A DNA stretch of 64,000 nt from contig CAJWBH010000011.1 in the NCBI GenBank assembly GCA_913019975.1, positions 1 to 64,000 of the forward strand. Reading direction: 5' to 3'. Shown piece after piece: positions 46,126 through 54,139 of this stretch. The notes under the pieces were generated by a model. That model saw nothing but the letters and a program-made list of their open reading frames with translations. It did not search any database and was not told the origin of the DNA. Origin of the DNA: Thalassolituus maritimus. GTDB lineage: Bacteria; Pseudomonadota; Gammaproteobacteria; Pseudomonadales; Oceanobacteraceae. The stretch's first letter is position 1. Every line of letters starts with the position of its first letter. The position numbers were made by a program, and so were the translations under genes.

Positions 46126-46148
46126 GGGCTACCGGGAACCGGTAGCCC
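46126..46148 (-). other. Hairpin between rubredoxin and reductase genes
   Basis: There is a 10-bp perfect stem (GGGCTACCGG/CCGGTAGCCC) with a 3-nt loop, followed on the minus strand by a C-run rather than T-run. It may protect the short rubredoxin mRNA or partly attenuate reductase expression. Confidence 0.6.
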
Positions 46149-46154
46149 GGATAA

Positions 46155-46319
46155 TCAGATTTCTACCATCTCAAAATCTTCTTTACCTACGCCACAGTCT
46201 GGGCAGATAAAATCGTCAGGCACATCTTCCCAACGGGTACCCGGAGCGATGCCTTCTTCTGGCGCGCCTTCCGCTTCATCGTAAATCCAGCCACATACAA
46301 CACATTGCCACTTCTTCAT
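46155..46319 (-). CDS. Rubredoxin
   Basis: This 54-aa iron protein starts at ATG 46319. Four iron-ligand cysteines are in two motifs: CVVCGW near residue 6 and CPDCG near residue 39, with the intervening [14 protein letters not shown] and [10 protein letters not shown] segments typical of rubredoxin. It is the electron acceptor of the reductase encoded next on the same strand. It is divergent from ubiC. Confidence 0.96.
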   Translation of the reverse strand: MKKWQCVVCGWIYDEAEGAPEEGIAPGTRWEDVPDDFICPDCGVGKEDFEMVEI

Positions 46320-46466
46320 GCCAATAACCTATGATTCGGTGAGTTTTTAAAGGTCGCTAAAAGTACTTATCAAGCTCGCTAAAAGCAACGGTCAATTCCG
46401 GGCATTTTTTGACCAACAGTCTGGTCTGACTTGCCTGACCGCACGATTTAGCGCATTCTCCGCGCC

Positions 46467-47027
46467 ATGAAGCACTCTTCTGACCTCGCTGTCATTATTC
46501 ATCCTGCGCGCCCCGACTGGTCGACCCGACTCAACGTCGCTCCTCAGGCATTACCACCATTCTGGCGATCCTGGTTACTGGAGCGTGGCTCCCTTACCGC
46601 CCGCCTGAGCAGCCTTGCGCCCGGCCGTTTCAGCGTCGACTGTCAGCAGGAGGGCATTGGCTACCCGACGCCAGCGGAACAGAAAGAACTCGGTTTATCC
46701 GCCAATCAGCGTGTCTGGTTCCGCGAGGTGCTGCTCAAACTGGATGGTACTTCGGTTGTTCATGCGCGCACGGCAGTACCGGCGGCGGCTCTGACTGGCC
46801 GCCTGGCAAGACTGCGCCAACTGGGCAATCGCTCTCTAGGCTCCTTTCTCTTCAGCCAGCCGGATATGCGTCGGACTTTCGTCCGTGTCTCTCGCTGCAA
46901 AGCCAATACGGCCGGGTTAGAATGGGCGCGTCGATCTGTCTTTACCCTCGGAGGCAGTTCGCTGATGGTTACTGAGGCATTCAGCCCCTTATTGACCGAT
47001 TTCGATCAAACAAAGAGAACAAACTGA
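46467..47027 (+). CDS. ubiC: UbiC: chorismate lyase
   Basis: This 186-aa protein converts chorismate to 4-hydroxybenzoate and pyruvate, the first step of ubiquinone synthesis. Blocks SLTARLSSL, REVLLKLDGTSVVHARTAVPAAAL, LGNRSLGSFLF and the C-terminal WARRSVFTLGGSSLMVTEAFSP fit UbiC. It is followed 7 bp later by ubiA, the usual pair. Confidence 0.93.
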   Translation: MKHSSDLAVIIHPARPDWSTRLNVAPQALPPFWRSWLLERGSLTARLSSLAPGRFSVDCQQEGIGYPTPAEQKELGLSANQRVWFREVLLKLDGTSVVHARTAVPAAALTGRLARLRQLGNRSLGSFLFSQPDMRRTFVRVSRCKANTAGLEWARRSVFTLGGSSLMVTEAFSPLLTDFDQTKRTN

Positions 47028-47034
47028 GGTTCCT

Positions 47035-47922
47035 GTGCTGACAGCCCGACTGGATTCTTTTTGGCCGCAGTGGCGTGCCTGGATTGCCATTACCCGCTTG
47101 GATAAGCCGGTTGGATCTTATCTGCTGCTATGGCCAACCTTCTGGGCATTGTGGACGGCAGCCGAAGGAATGCCATCACTCAGTAATCTCATTATTTTTA
47201 CGGCCGGCGTATTTCTGATGCGCTCTGCCGGTTGCGTGATCAATGATTATGCTGATCGCGAAGTCGACGGTCACGTTAAGCGTACCAATGACCGTCCGTT
47301 AGCCACTGGGGCCCTGTCAGCAAAGGCGGCACTGGTTGGTTTTGCGCTTCTCTGCGCCCTATCGTTCGGTCTGGTGCTTCTGACCAACAGCATGACGGTA
47401 TGGCTTTCTTTCGGCGGCGTCGCTCTCGCTGCCATCTACCCCTTTATGAAGCGTCACACGCACTTACCCCAGCTCTTTCTGGGGGCAGCATTTTCCTGGG
47501 CGATTCCTATGGCGTTTGCCGCAGAGTCGGAAACTCTGCCCGCTTACCTCTGGCTTTTTTACGCGGCCAACCTGTGCTGGACCGTGGCTTACGACACCTT
47601 CTATGCCATGGTCGATCGTGATGACGACCTGAAGATTGGCGTAAAATCGACTGCGATTCTGTTTGGCGAGCTCGATTTACAGATGATCGGGCTTCTCCAG
47701 GCCATGAGTGTCGCATTTCTGTTTTTTGCAGGGCAGCAGTTTGGCTTTGGCTGGGTCTACTACCTCAGTCTCGTGATCGGCGCCACCTTTCTGGGGTGGC
47801 AGATCTGGAACGCCCGGAGCCGCAATCGCGAAGACTGCTTCCGGGTATTCCGTCAATCGCATTGGTTCGGAGCCATTGTCTGGCTCGGAATTGTCGGCCA
47901 CTACCTGCTGAGTGCCTCCTGA
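47035..47922 (+). CDS. ubiA: UbiA: 4-hydroxybenzoate polyprenyltransferase
   Basis: This 295-aa membrane enzyme attaches the polyprenyl tail to 4-hydroxybenzoate. The aspartate-rich motifs are present: RSAGCVINDYADREVDGHVKRTNDRP (first) and YDTFYAMVDRDDDLKIGVKS (second). It has multiple TM helices. It starts with GTG at 47035, preceded by GAGG. A hairpin follows the stop. Confidence 0.95.
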   Translation: MLTARLDSFWPQWRAWIAITRLDKPVGSYLLLWPTFWALWTAAEGMPSLSNLIIFTAGVFLMRSAGCVINDYADREVDGHVKRTNDRPLATGALSAKAALVGFALLCALSFGLVLLTNSMTVWLSFGGVALAAIYPFMKRHTHLPQLFLGAAFSWAIPMAFAAESETLPAYLWLFYAANLCWTVAYDTFYAMVDRDDDLKIGVKSTAILFGELDLQMIGLLQAMSVAFLFFAGQQFGFGWVYYLSLVIGATFLGWQIWNARSRNREDCFRVFRQSHWFGAIVWLGIVGHYLLSAS

Positions 47923-47953
47923 GCAACTTAGTATCCGGATCTTTTCTGACTCT

Positions 47954-47982
47954 GGGGCTATTTACGAAGAGTGAATAGCCCC
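47954..47982 (+). terminator. Hairpin after ubiA
   Basis: GGGGCTATT pairs with AATAGCCCC across an 11-nt loop, with only TTGT after it. It is a weak terminator that abuts the phoB Pho box. Confidence 0.55.
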
Positions 47983-48000
47983 TTGTCACATACCTGTAAC
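47983..48000 (+). promoter_or_regulatory. Pho box upstream of phoB
   Basis: TTGTCAC-ATAC-CTGTAAC matches the 7-4-7 PhoB direct repeat (CTGTCAT type), 50 bp before phoB. It indicates autoregulation under phosphate limitation. Confidence 0.78.
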
Positions 48001-48050
48001 ATCCCGCCTGTGTAATACGACGGTAATGATAACTAATCTGTGACCGGACT

Positions 48051-48749
48051 ATGACTAACGCTGGAAAACGCGTACTCATCGTTGACGATGAAGCACCCAT
48101 CCGTGAAATGATCGCTGTAGCGCTTGAAATGGCTGGCTACGAATGCCTCGAAGCCGAAAATGTTCAGGACGCTCACTCTCTTGTAGTGGACCTACGCCCG
48201 GATATGATCCTGCTTGACTGGATGCTGCCGGGTGTCAGTGGCATTGAGTTCGCTCGTCGCCTGAAACGCGAAGAAGCAACAGCTGAGCTGCCGATTATCA
48301 TGCTTACAGCAAAGGGTGAAGAAGAAAATAAAGTTCAGGGCCTCGAGAGCGGTGCTGACGACTACATCACCAAGCCATTCTCTCCACGCGAACTGGTTGC
48401 TCGTCTGAAGGCCGTATTGCGCCGGGCAACCCCACCGGGCGTCGAGGAAACCATCGAAGTTAATGGCCTGATTCTAGACCCCGTATGCCACCGAGTGATG
48501 GCCCACGACAAAGCGGTTGATGTGGGCCCTACCGAGTACCGACTACTGCAATTTTTTATGACACACCAGGAGCGTGCTTACTCGCGCTCTCAACTTCTGG
48601 ATCAGGTCTGGGGTGGCAACGTTTATGTCGAAGAACGCACGGTGGATGTGCATATCCGTCGTCTTCGCAAGGCGCTGGGCCAGTCGCATGAGCAGCTGAT
48701 TCAGACAGTTCGCGGTACCGGTTACCGCTTTTCAACCAAAGCGTCCTGA
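48051..48749 (+). CDS. phoB: PhoB: phosphate response regulator
   Basis: This 232-aa OmpR-type regulator has receiver residues D12/D13 (VDDE), phospho-acceptor Asp56 in LLDWMLPG, and [19 protein letters not shown], the last identical in pattern to PhoB. A winged-helix domain with [14 protein letters not shown] follows. It is activated by PhoR encoded 2 bp downstream and should control the pst-phoU genes and porin at the right end. Confidence 0.95.
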   Translation: MTNAGKRVLIVDDEAPIREMIAVALEMAGYECLEAENVQDAHSLVVDLRPDMILLDWMLPGVSGIEFARRLKREEATAELPIIMLTAKGEEENKVQGLESGADDYITKPFSPRELVARLKAVLRRATPPGVEETIEVNGLILDPVCHRVMAHDKAVDVGPTEYRLLQFFMTHQERAYSRSQLLDQVWGGNVYVEERTVDVHIRRLRKALGQSHEQLIQTVRGTGYRFSTKAS

Positions 48750-48751
48750 TC

Positions 48752-50065
48752 ATGCCGGGCTGGCGTCAGGAGCTTAAACGGCTCCTGCTTCTGCTAGCCG
48801 TTGGCCTGAGCGGGCTCTGGTGGAGCCCCTGGCCGTTCCTGCCTCTGGCAGTAATCAGTCTGCTGATTCTGTTCTGGCATCTACGTCAGGCCATCCGCAT
48901 GAAGCACTGGTTGACCCGTTACGAATCTCAGGAAGCTCCGGCCACCAGCGGTATCTGGCAGGATCTCATCAAACTCAGCTTGCGCCCAACCAAGCGTAGC
49001 CAACGCTATCGCCATAAATTACAGGCGCTGTTTGATCGGCTTCAGGATTCCACCTCCGCTCTGCAGGAAGGCATCATCATGGTGGATCGCCATGGCAATC
49101 TTGAATGGTGGAACCGCTCTGCAGGAAAGATGCTGGGACTGCGTGACCCGATCGATATCAACCAGCCCATCACCAACCTGATACGTGCACCTGAGTTCAC
49201 GGCCTATTTCTCGAGGGGCGAGTTCGATACCCCACTGGAGCTGAACTCACCGATTGCCAAAGACATGTGCCTGTCTCTGAATATTACGCCGTTCGGCCGC
49301 AACGAGCGCCTGATTGTCGCTCATGACGTCAGCCGTCTGCGGCAGCTCGAGCAAATGCGCAAAGACTTCGTCGGTAACGTCAGCCATGAACTGAGAACGC
49401 CCCTTACGGTCATTCAGGGTTACCTTGAAACCTTTGAAGATATTATCCCAGAGCGGGCCCGGCGCATGCTGACACAGATGCAGGAGCAGGCTTCACGAAT
49501 GGATTCATTAGTGCGCGACCTGCTCGCCTTGTCGCGCCTTGAGAATGGGGCACACGACCCCAGGACGAGTGTTGATGTCCTCACACTGCTGGAGCAGATC
49601 ACAGAAGAAGCTATCGCGGTGTCCGCAGGACAACACGACATACGCCTGAACATAGAAAGCGACGACAGCCTCAGCGGCTATGAGCACGAGTTACGCAGTG
49701 CGTTCACCAACATTATCATTAATGCAGTGAAATACACTCCCTCCGGGGGTTCCATCCATATTCGCTGGTATCGGGACGGGGAGAGTCTGTGCCTGGAAGT
49801 GAAAGACTCGGGTATCGGCATTGAAGAACATCACCTCCCGCGCCTGACCGAGCGATTTTATCGCGCCGATCCAAGCCGCAGTAAAAACACCGGAGGCACG
49901 GGGTTAGGTCTCGCGATCGTAAAACATGTGCTACTACGCCACGCTGGCAACCTGCTGGTCACCAGCGACTACGGGAAAGGAAGCTGCTTTACCGCCTGCT
50001 TCGAAGCGCCTGTTCACCTTCCGGCATCAGCGGACTTTCGCAATGAAACGCGAAAGCACGGCTAA
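48752..50065 (+). CDS. phoR: PhoR: phosphate sensor kinase
   Basis: This 437-aa protein has two N-terminal TM helices with almost no periplasmic loop (about 8-50), a PAS-like domain (LQEGIIMVDRHGNLEWWNRSAGKMLG), the HisKA box FVGNVSHELRTPLTVIQGYLETF and an HATPase domain with GIGIEEHHLPRLTERFYRADPSRSKNTGGTGLGL. The lack of a sensor loop fits phosphate status being relayed by PstSCAB-PhoU. Its 3' end overlaps the convergent CheY-like gene by 39 bp. Confidence 0.95.
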   Translation: MPGWRQELKRLLLLLAVGLSGLWWSPWPFLPLAVISLLILFWHLRQAIRMKHWLTRYESQEAPATSGIWQDLIKLSLRPTKRSQRYRHKLQALFDRLQDSTSALQEGIIMVDRHGNLEWWNRSAGKMLGLRDPIDINQPITNLIRAPEFTAYFSRGEFDTPLELNSPIAKDMCLSLNITPFGRNERLIVAHDVSRLRQLEQMRKDFVGNVSHELRTPLTVIQGYLETFEDIIPERARRMLTQMQEQASRMDSLVRDLLALSRLENGAHDPRTSVDVLTLLEQITEEAIAVSAGQHDIRLNIESDDSLSGYEHELRSAFTNIIINAVKYTPSGGSIHIRWYRDGESLCLEVKDSGIGIEEHHLPRLTERFYRADPSRSKNTGGTGLGLAIVKHVLLRHAGNLLVTSDYGKGSCFTACFEAPVHLPASADFRNETRKHG

Positions 50066-50923
50066 TTTATCTTCGTCGTCATCCACAAACCGGATAAGCA
50101 TCTGAATTGTCTCGGCTTCTGGGTGCGGCTCCTGAGCCTGCATCATGCGGACATAGCCATTGATACGCGCCACATCGCCTGAATCCTGATCAACAATATC
50201 GGCAACCGCAGGTTCCAACAGCGCAGGCAGGGCGCCATCTCTGCGGAATACGCCGATCATTTCCTGCAGATTAATGTCCTTCAGTACCAACTTGGCAGAG
50301 CTACCCGAACCGAAACGAACACTCGCTACCCCCCTTGCCTTGGACTTAGGCTTAGAAGCCGGGGCAGCTTCTGGAGAGGAGGAACCTCCCATAAGTACGC
50401 TCGCACCGCCCATATCCTGAGCTACCGGTTTGCCCGCACCTTTACCACCAGAGGCATCGCCACCAGCAGGTTTACCCATCAGAACATCTGCTGATTGCTG
50501 TCCGGGCATTCCCTTGAACGCAGGTCCCTCACCCGGCTTCACGCCAAGATGCTTGGCAACAACTTTAGAAACCTTGGCGACGAAATTTTCCCGTGTGAAA
50601 GGCTTGCCGATGTAGTCCGAAACTCCAGACTGCACAGCCTTAACGACGTGATCACGATCACCACGACTGGTGATCATCATAAAAGGGGTTTTCTTGTAAC
50701 GCTCATCAGATCTCATCCACTCGAGAACCTCGATGCCCGACATCTCAGGCATCTCCCAGTCACACAGGACGAGATTAATTTCACGTTGATTCATCACAGT
50801 CACGGCCTTACGACCATCGACCGCTTCATTAATCTCACAGCCGGGATAGGTATCCCTGACTGCTTTTTTTACCAGGTCGCGGACGAACGCTGCGTCATCA
50901 ACGACCAGAACCCTCAGTTTCAT
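50027..50923 (-). CDS. CheY-like response regulator with PilZ-like C-terminus
   Basis: This 298-aa protein has an N-terminal receiver (LRVLVVDDAAFVRDLVKKAVRD; acceptor Asp in LVLCDWEMPEMSG; GKPFTRENF). A low-complexity Gly/Ala/Ser-rich linker spans about 130-200. The C-terminal about 95-residue domain (VASVRFGSGSSAKLVLKDINLQEMIGVFRRDG ... MLIRFVDDDEDKLAVLSRFIAKVR) looks like a PilZ fold. The c-di-GMP residues RxxxR and (D/N)xSxxG are not visible, so binding is doubtful. A similar regulator lies near phoR in Pseudomonas. It is convergent with phoR and overlaps it. Confidence 0.82.
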   Translation of the reverse strand: MKLRVLVVDDAAFVRDLVKKAVRDTYPGCEINEAVDGRKAVTVMNQREINLVLCDWEMPEMSGIEVLEWMRSDERYKKTPFMMITSRGDRDHVVKAVQSGVSDYIGKPFTRENFVAKVSKVVAKHLGVKPGEGPAFKGMPGQQSADVLMGKPAGGDASGGKGAGKPVAQDMGGASVLMGGSSSPEAAPASKPKSKARGVASVRFGSGSSAKLVLKDINLQEMIGVFRRDGALPALLEPAVADIVDQDSGDVARINGYVRMMQAQEPHPEAETIQMLIRFVDDDEDKLAVLSRFIAKVR

Positions 50924-51707
50924 CGTGCGTCAGCCTTGGAGTAACGTCTTCTGTTAACTCAGCATAGCTGCTTTTGCCAGAATCGCTGCCAAAGGGCATA
51001 CGTTCCAGTCGCATCAGAGTCGCTCCAATCACGGCTGCAGGCATAATAAACAGGTTAACCACGGGCACAGTCAGCAGAAGCGCCACCAGCAAGCCAAACC
51101 CCATTACCGTCCATAAATCCTCAGCCAATCTCTCACGAACTTCTGCAAACGGCTTAGCATGGTTATCAAACGAAAGATCCATGTACTGAATCGCCATCAT
51201 CCAGCCGCCAAACCAGAACCACAAGGGAGGAGCGACAAGCTGCCCGATACCGGGAATCCAGCCAAGTAGAAAAATACCGAGATAACGCGGCAGGTAGTAC
51301 CCCACTTTAGTCAGTTCCCGCCCGAGGGTACGGATCGTCATTGCCGGAATGGATTCATCCGGAATCGAGTGCCCCTGCAAAGTTTCAACACGCTCAGCCA
51401 ACAGGCCATTCAGCGGCCCCGCAATAATCATCAGGACGGCACTGAAGAAGTACACCAGTGACAACACCAGAAAGATGACGACCAGCGGCATCAGTATCCA
51501 ATACAGAAAAGATAGCCATCCGGGTAACAGGTCAACCAACTGACCAATCCAGGCATCCAGCTGGCTGATGCCCCAGACGCTGGCGAAACCCATCACAATG
51601 ATGTTCAGGAGTAATGGAAAAGCAACATAACGACGCAGCCCGGGGGTTTTTAAGTTCTGAAAACCACGCCAGACATACTGCATACCGGTGAAAGGATTAC
51701 CGCTCAT
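50898..51707 (-). CDS. cysZ: CysZ-like sulfate permease/EI24-family membrane protein
   Basis: This 269-aa inner-membrane protein begins MSGNPFTGMQYVWRGFQNLKTPGLRRYVAFPLLLN. It has several TM helices and the motifs FFSAVLMIIAGPLNGLLAERVE and LFLLGWIPGIGQLVAPPLWFWFGGW-like runs of the CysZ family, which imports sulfate for cysteine synthesis. The start ATG 51707 has an ideal ribosome-binding site (GAGGGAATC); ATG 51722 is less likely. Its 3' end overlaps the start of the CheY-like gene by 26 bp. Confidence 0.9.
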   Translation of the reverse strand: MSGNPFTGMQYVWRGFQNLKTPGLRRYVAFPLLLNIIVMGFASVWGISQLDAWIGQLVDLLPGWLSFLYWILMPLVVIFLVLSLVYFFSAVLMIIAGPLNGLLAERVETLQGHSIPDESIPAMTIRTLGRELTKVGYYLPRYLGIFLLGWIPGIGQLVAPPLWFWFGGWMMAIQYMDLSFDNHAKPFAEVRERLAEDLWTVMGFGLLVALLLTVPVVNLFIMPAAVIGATLMRLERMPFGSDSGKSSYAELTEDVTPRLTHDETEGSGR

Positions 51708-51780
51708 GATTCCCTCGTGCATCTACGAAAAGCCTTTTATACAATCCTCGCCCTTTGTTGACCACCCAGGAGTGCCGGAC

Positions 51781-52482
51781 ATGACCCCGGAACGCTACGA
51801 CCGCATCCGTAAAACCCTTGAGATGCGCCAGCCGGACCTTACCGTCATTACGGACGAAGTGTATAAACCTCATAATCTGGCAGCCATAGCGCGCACCTGC
51901 GATGCCGTCGGTATTCCTAAGATTCACTGCGTTTGGCCACGTGATCGTTACCGCCTGAAAACAGCGGCAACCGCCGGCTCATCCGACTGGATTGAAGTTC
52001 AGACTCACGCCGATATCGAAACCGGGATTCGTGAGTTACAGGACAACGGCGTAAAAGTCGTAGCAGCCCATCTTACCGATCGCGCTATTGACTACCGCGA
52101 CTATGACTTTACCCAGCCGACGGCCCTACTCATGGGCACTGAAAAGGAAGGCGTCAGCGATGCGGCTTCTGACATGGCCGACGAGCACCTGATTATTCCG
52201 ATGCGCGGCATGGTGCAATCGTTCAATGTTTCCGTGGCCGCAGCCATCATTCTCAATGAAGCTCATTACCAGCGTCAGGCCGCCGGCATGTATGACTCAC
52301 AGCGCCTGCCAGATGAATGGTTTGACCGCCTGTTGTTCGAATGGTGCCAACCCAAGATTGCGCGCCTGTGTCGGGAAAATAATCTCAGCTATCCTGAGTT
52401 ACGGGAAGATGGAGAGTTGGCAGACCCGCAAGGTTTTTCTGATCTGTACAATGCGCATAGGGCAGCCAAAAAGAAGGGGTGA
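51781..52482 (+). CDS. trmH: TrmH: tRNA (guanosine-18-2'-O)-methyltransferase
   Basis: This 233-aa SPOUT-class methyltransferase begins MTPERYDRIRKTLEMRQPDLTVITDEVYKPHNLAAIARTCDAVG. SPOUT knot motifs ALLMGTEKEGVSD and IIPMRGMVQSFNVSVAAAIIL are present, followed by the TrmH C-terminal extension. It methylates G18 in tRNA D-loops. The start ATG 51781 follows CCAGGAGTGCCGGAC, a strong ribosome-binding site. Confidence 0.94.
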   Translation: MTPERYDRIRKTLEMRQPDLTVITDEVYKPHNLAAIARTCDAVGIPKIHCVWPRDRYRLKTAATAGSSDWIEVQTHADIETGIRELQDNGVKVVAAHLTDRAIDYRDYDFTQPTALLMGTEKEGVSDAASDMADEHLIIPMRGMVQSFNVSVAAAIILNEAHYQRQAAGMYDSQRLPDEWFDRLLFEWCQPKIARLCRENNLSYPELREDGELADPQGFSDLYNAHRAAKKKG

Positions 52483-52555
52483 AAGCCCTGACTTGAACAG
52501 ATTGTTACAAAACAAAAAGTGCAACAAAGCGTACAGATCAGTAATATCGAACAAT

Positions 52556-52590
52556 AGTGTTACTCAGCGTTTCTGAGTCAAAGTAACACT
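52556..52590 (+). other. Hairpin downstream of trmH
   Basis: ACTCAG-CGTTT-CTGAGT is nested inside AGTGTT/AACACT outer pairing. It has no T-run. It could be a transcript end for trmH or part of a regulatory region for the small RNA further on. Confidence 0.45.
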
Positions 52591-52602
52591 GTAAGTTATT
52601 CG

Positions 52603-52640
52603 CCCACCTATTTGTGCGATATATCTCACAAGCAGGTGGG
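52603..52640 (+). other. Second hairpin upstream of the sRNA
   Basis: CCCACCT pairs with AGGTGGG, with an inner TTGTG/CACAA stem. A TGTAAG half-site at 52590-52595, like half of the GacA-box TGTAAG-N6-CTTACA, sits just before it. Significance uncertain. Confidence 0.4.
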
Positions 52641-52764
52641 AGATTTAGGCATAACACTGCCTTAACCTCCGCGCCTCCCTCCCCAGAAAAACCTAACTCA
52701 TTGTTTTAAAAAGATTTTTCAAAAACCACTGGCATTCGACGACATAGTCTGTCGCAATAGTCAC

Positions 52765-52793
52765 GTAACATGAACTCACAGTTTTGCTATCTT
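52765..52793 (+). promoter_or_regulatory. Promoter of the CsrB-like sRNA
   Basis: GTAACA and TATCTT are separated by 17 bp, placing the start site near 52800, right where the GGA-motif series begins. Approximate match to sigma-70 consensus. Confidence 0.5.
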
Positions 52794-52799
52794 TAATTC

Positions 52800-53010
52800 C
52801 GCAGGACGCAAGGCGCTGATGGGATCAGCAAGCAGGACGCAGGATTCGGCAGGATCGCCGGGCAGGATGCGCAAGGACGATACAGGAAGCGAAGGATTAT
52901 TGTGGCCAGGAGGCCAACCAGGACGGTAGAGAGGATCTCGCTCAAGGACGATATACCAGGAAGGTATAGGGTGCTGTGGCGGTGAGGACAGGATGTCCTG
53001 GCCGCCCATT
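52800..53010 (+). ncRNA. CsrB/RsmZ-like CsrA-sequestering small RNA
   Basis: About 210 nt with 16 GGA triplets (between 52804 and 52993), mostly as CAGGA or AAGGA, and no plausible gene. Six lie in or at the edge of hairpin loops with perfect short stems. The hairpins are GCTGAT-GGG-ATCAGC (52815-52829), CGGC-AGGATC-GCCG (52847-52860), TGGCC-AGGA-GGCCA (52903-52916), GAGA-GGA-TCTC (52929-52939), ATACC-AGGAA-GGTAT (52953-52967) and AGGAC-AGGAT-GTCCT (52985-52999). The last is capped by an outer GGCGG/CCGCC stem that may end the RNA, though no U-run follows. Repeated GGA loops are the defining feature of CsrB, CsrC, RsmX, RsmY and RsmZ, which titrate CsrA/RsmA. This family is known to control T6SS, biofilm and motility. 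The strand is set by motif direction. Confidence 0.85.
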
Positions 53011-53330
53011 TAGCTCCCGGCCCATCGTAATGGCATCCCCCCATTTTCAGTTACCCCAAGCTAGTTACTTCAAGCACTCTCACGACCGATACTCTTGGAT
53101 AACACGTTATGCGTTCAGTAACCCTGAAGTCAGCTTAGTAACAGCATTTTTCCACTCATTAATTCCGCCTCTGGAACACCGGCCATATAGTGACACATAT
53201 ATCACTTAAAGCTCGTCAAATTTCCATCAACGACAGTACAAAAGGCAACCATCAGCATACTCACTGTTGTGGTGCTTACCCGATGCTGTGCCATCCTGTA
53301 TCTGTACAAAGATCACACCGGAAGAACAGT
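53011..53330. other. Intergenic stretch before the GspE-N-like gene
   Basis: 320 bp with no convincing gene. Several frames are open but lack ribosome-binding sites or family similarity. It holds the leader of the next gene. Confidence 0.5.
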
Positions 53331-53807
53331 ATGCCATCACCATCACTTAAGCTACGCCTCGGGCAGCTTCTTCTGAACCGACGCGCAATTACTCGTAAGC
53401 AGTTGGATGATGCACTTCAATACCAGAAAGAACACGCAGGAGCCAAACTCGGTGAAGCACTGATCGCTCTGGGCGCTATTGATGAAGGGTTACTCAAGCG
53501 CGTACTGCGCCAGCAGCGCTGGTTGCGCCCGTGCGCCACCTGCTTTGCACTTCTTTCACCTATGTCAGTGACCTACGCCTACGATCCCGAAGAGCACATG
53601 CTTTCTGCTCAGGACGAAGCTGCAACCTACTGGTACCTGCAGGGAGAAGAACAGCAAAGCTACAACGAGTCAGAACAGGCTATGCGAATTCTTTCGACCG
53701 CGTACGATCTGTACAAAGGTGAACCACAAGCCGGTGAATGGCGCTACAGTCTGAGTGAGACAGATAACAGCGAGGGCTATCAGGTCGAAGTGAAGGTTTT
53801 TTTCTGA
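53331..53807 (+). CDS. Small protein with GspE N-terminal-like domain
   Basis: This 158-aa protein starts at ATG 53331 with a GGAAG ribosome-binding site. The N-terminal about 65 residues (LKLRLGQLLLNRRAITRKQLDDALQYQKEHAGAKLGEALIALGAIDEGLLKRVLRQQ) resemble the N-terminal domain of type II/IV secretion ATPases (T2SSE_N), but there is no ATPase part. The rest (YDPEEHMLSAQDEAATYWYLQ ...) is unrecognised. It could bind a signalling nucleotide or a pilus partner; unknown. A terminator follows. Confidence 0.75.
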   Translation: MPSPSLKLRLGQLLLNRRAITRKQLDDALQYQKEHAGAKLGEALIALGAIDEGLLKRVLRQQRWLRPCATCFALLSPMSVTYAYDPEEHMLSAQDEAATYWYLQGEEQQSYNESEQAMRILSTAYDLYKGEPQAGEWRYSLSETDNSEGYQVEVKVFF

Positions 53808-53849
53808 GAGCCGAACAATCCGGAAAACAGAATGCTGGAAAAGAAAAAA

Positions 53850-53875
53850 GCCCGTACATCCGTACGGGCTTTTTT
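53850..53875. terminator. Bidirectional terminator
   Basis: GCCCGTAC-ATCC-GTACGGGC is followed by six T on the plus strand and preceded by a run of A. It serves the GspE-N-like gene and, from the other side, tRNA-Thr. Confidence 0.92.
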
Positions 53876-53878
53876 GTA

Positions 53879-53954
<76 letters not shown>

Positions 53955-54084
53955 TAAGTGGGCGGGAATATTACTGATCAGCCCGGGGGTCGTCAACCAT
54001 TTTTCGAAAAGAATTTACTATTTTTCAATAAGTTAACAACACCCACTCAGGGACAGGCTAAGCAGCACGAAAAACGGTCCAAAA

Positions 54085-54102
54085 TCGTAATAAAAATGTC
54101 AC
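54085..54102 (+). promoter_or_regulatory. Possible Pho box upstream of the second phoB-like gene
   Basis: TCGTAAT-AAAA-ATGTCAC has the 7-4-7 layout with a degenerate first half. It lies 38 bp before the gene. Weaker than the phoB site. Confidence 0.5.
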
Positions 54103-54139
54103 AATACATCCCCCTGAAATGAATACACTAGGTGCCGAC

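Noticed and set aside
52776-53044. Open frames on the minus strand across the sRNA region
   Set aside because: No ribosome-binding sites or family similarity; the GGA-loop RNA structure on the plus strand explains the sequence better.
53190-53330. Longer N-terminus for the GspE-N-like protein
   Set aside because: The extra 47 residues look non-coding, and ATG 53331 has a clear ribosome-binding site at the domain start.
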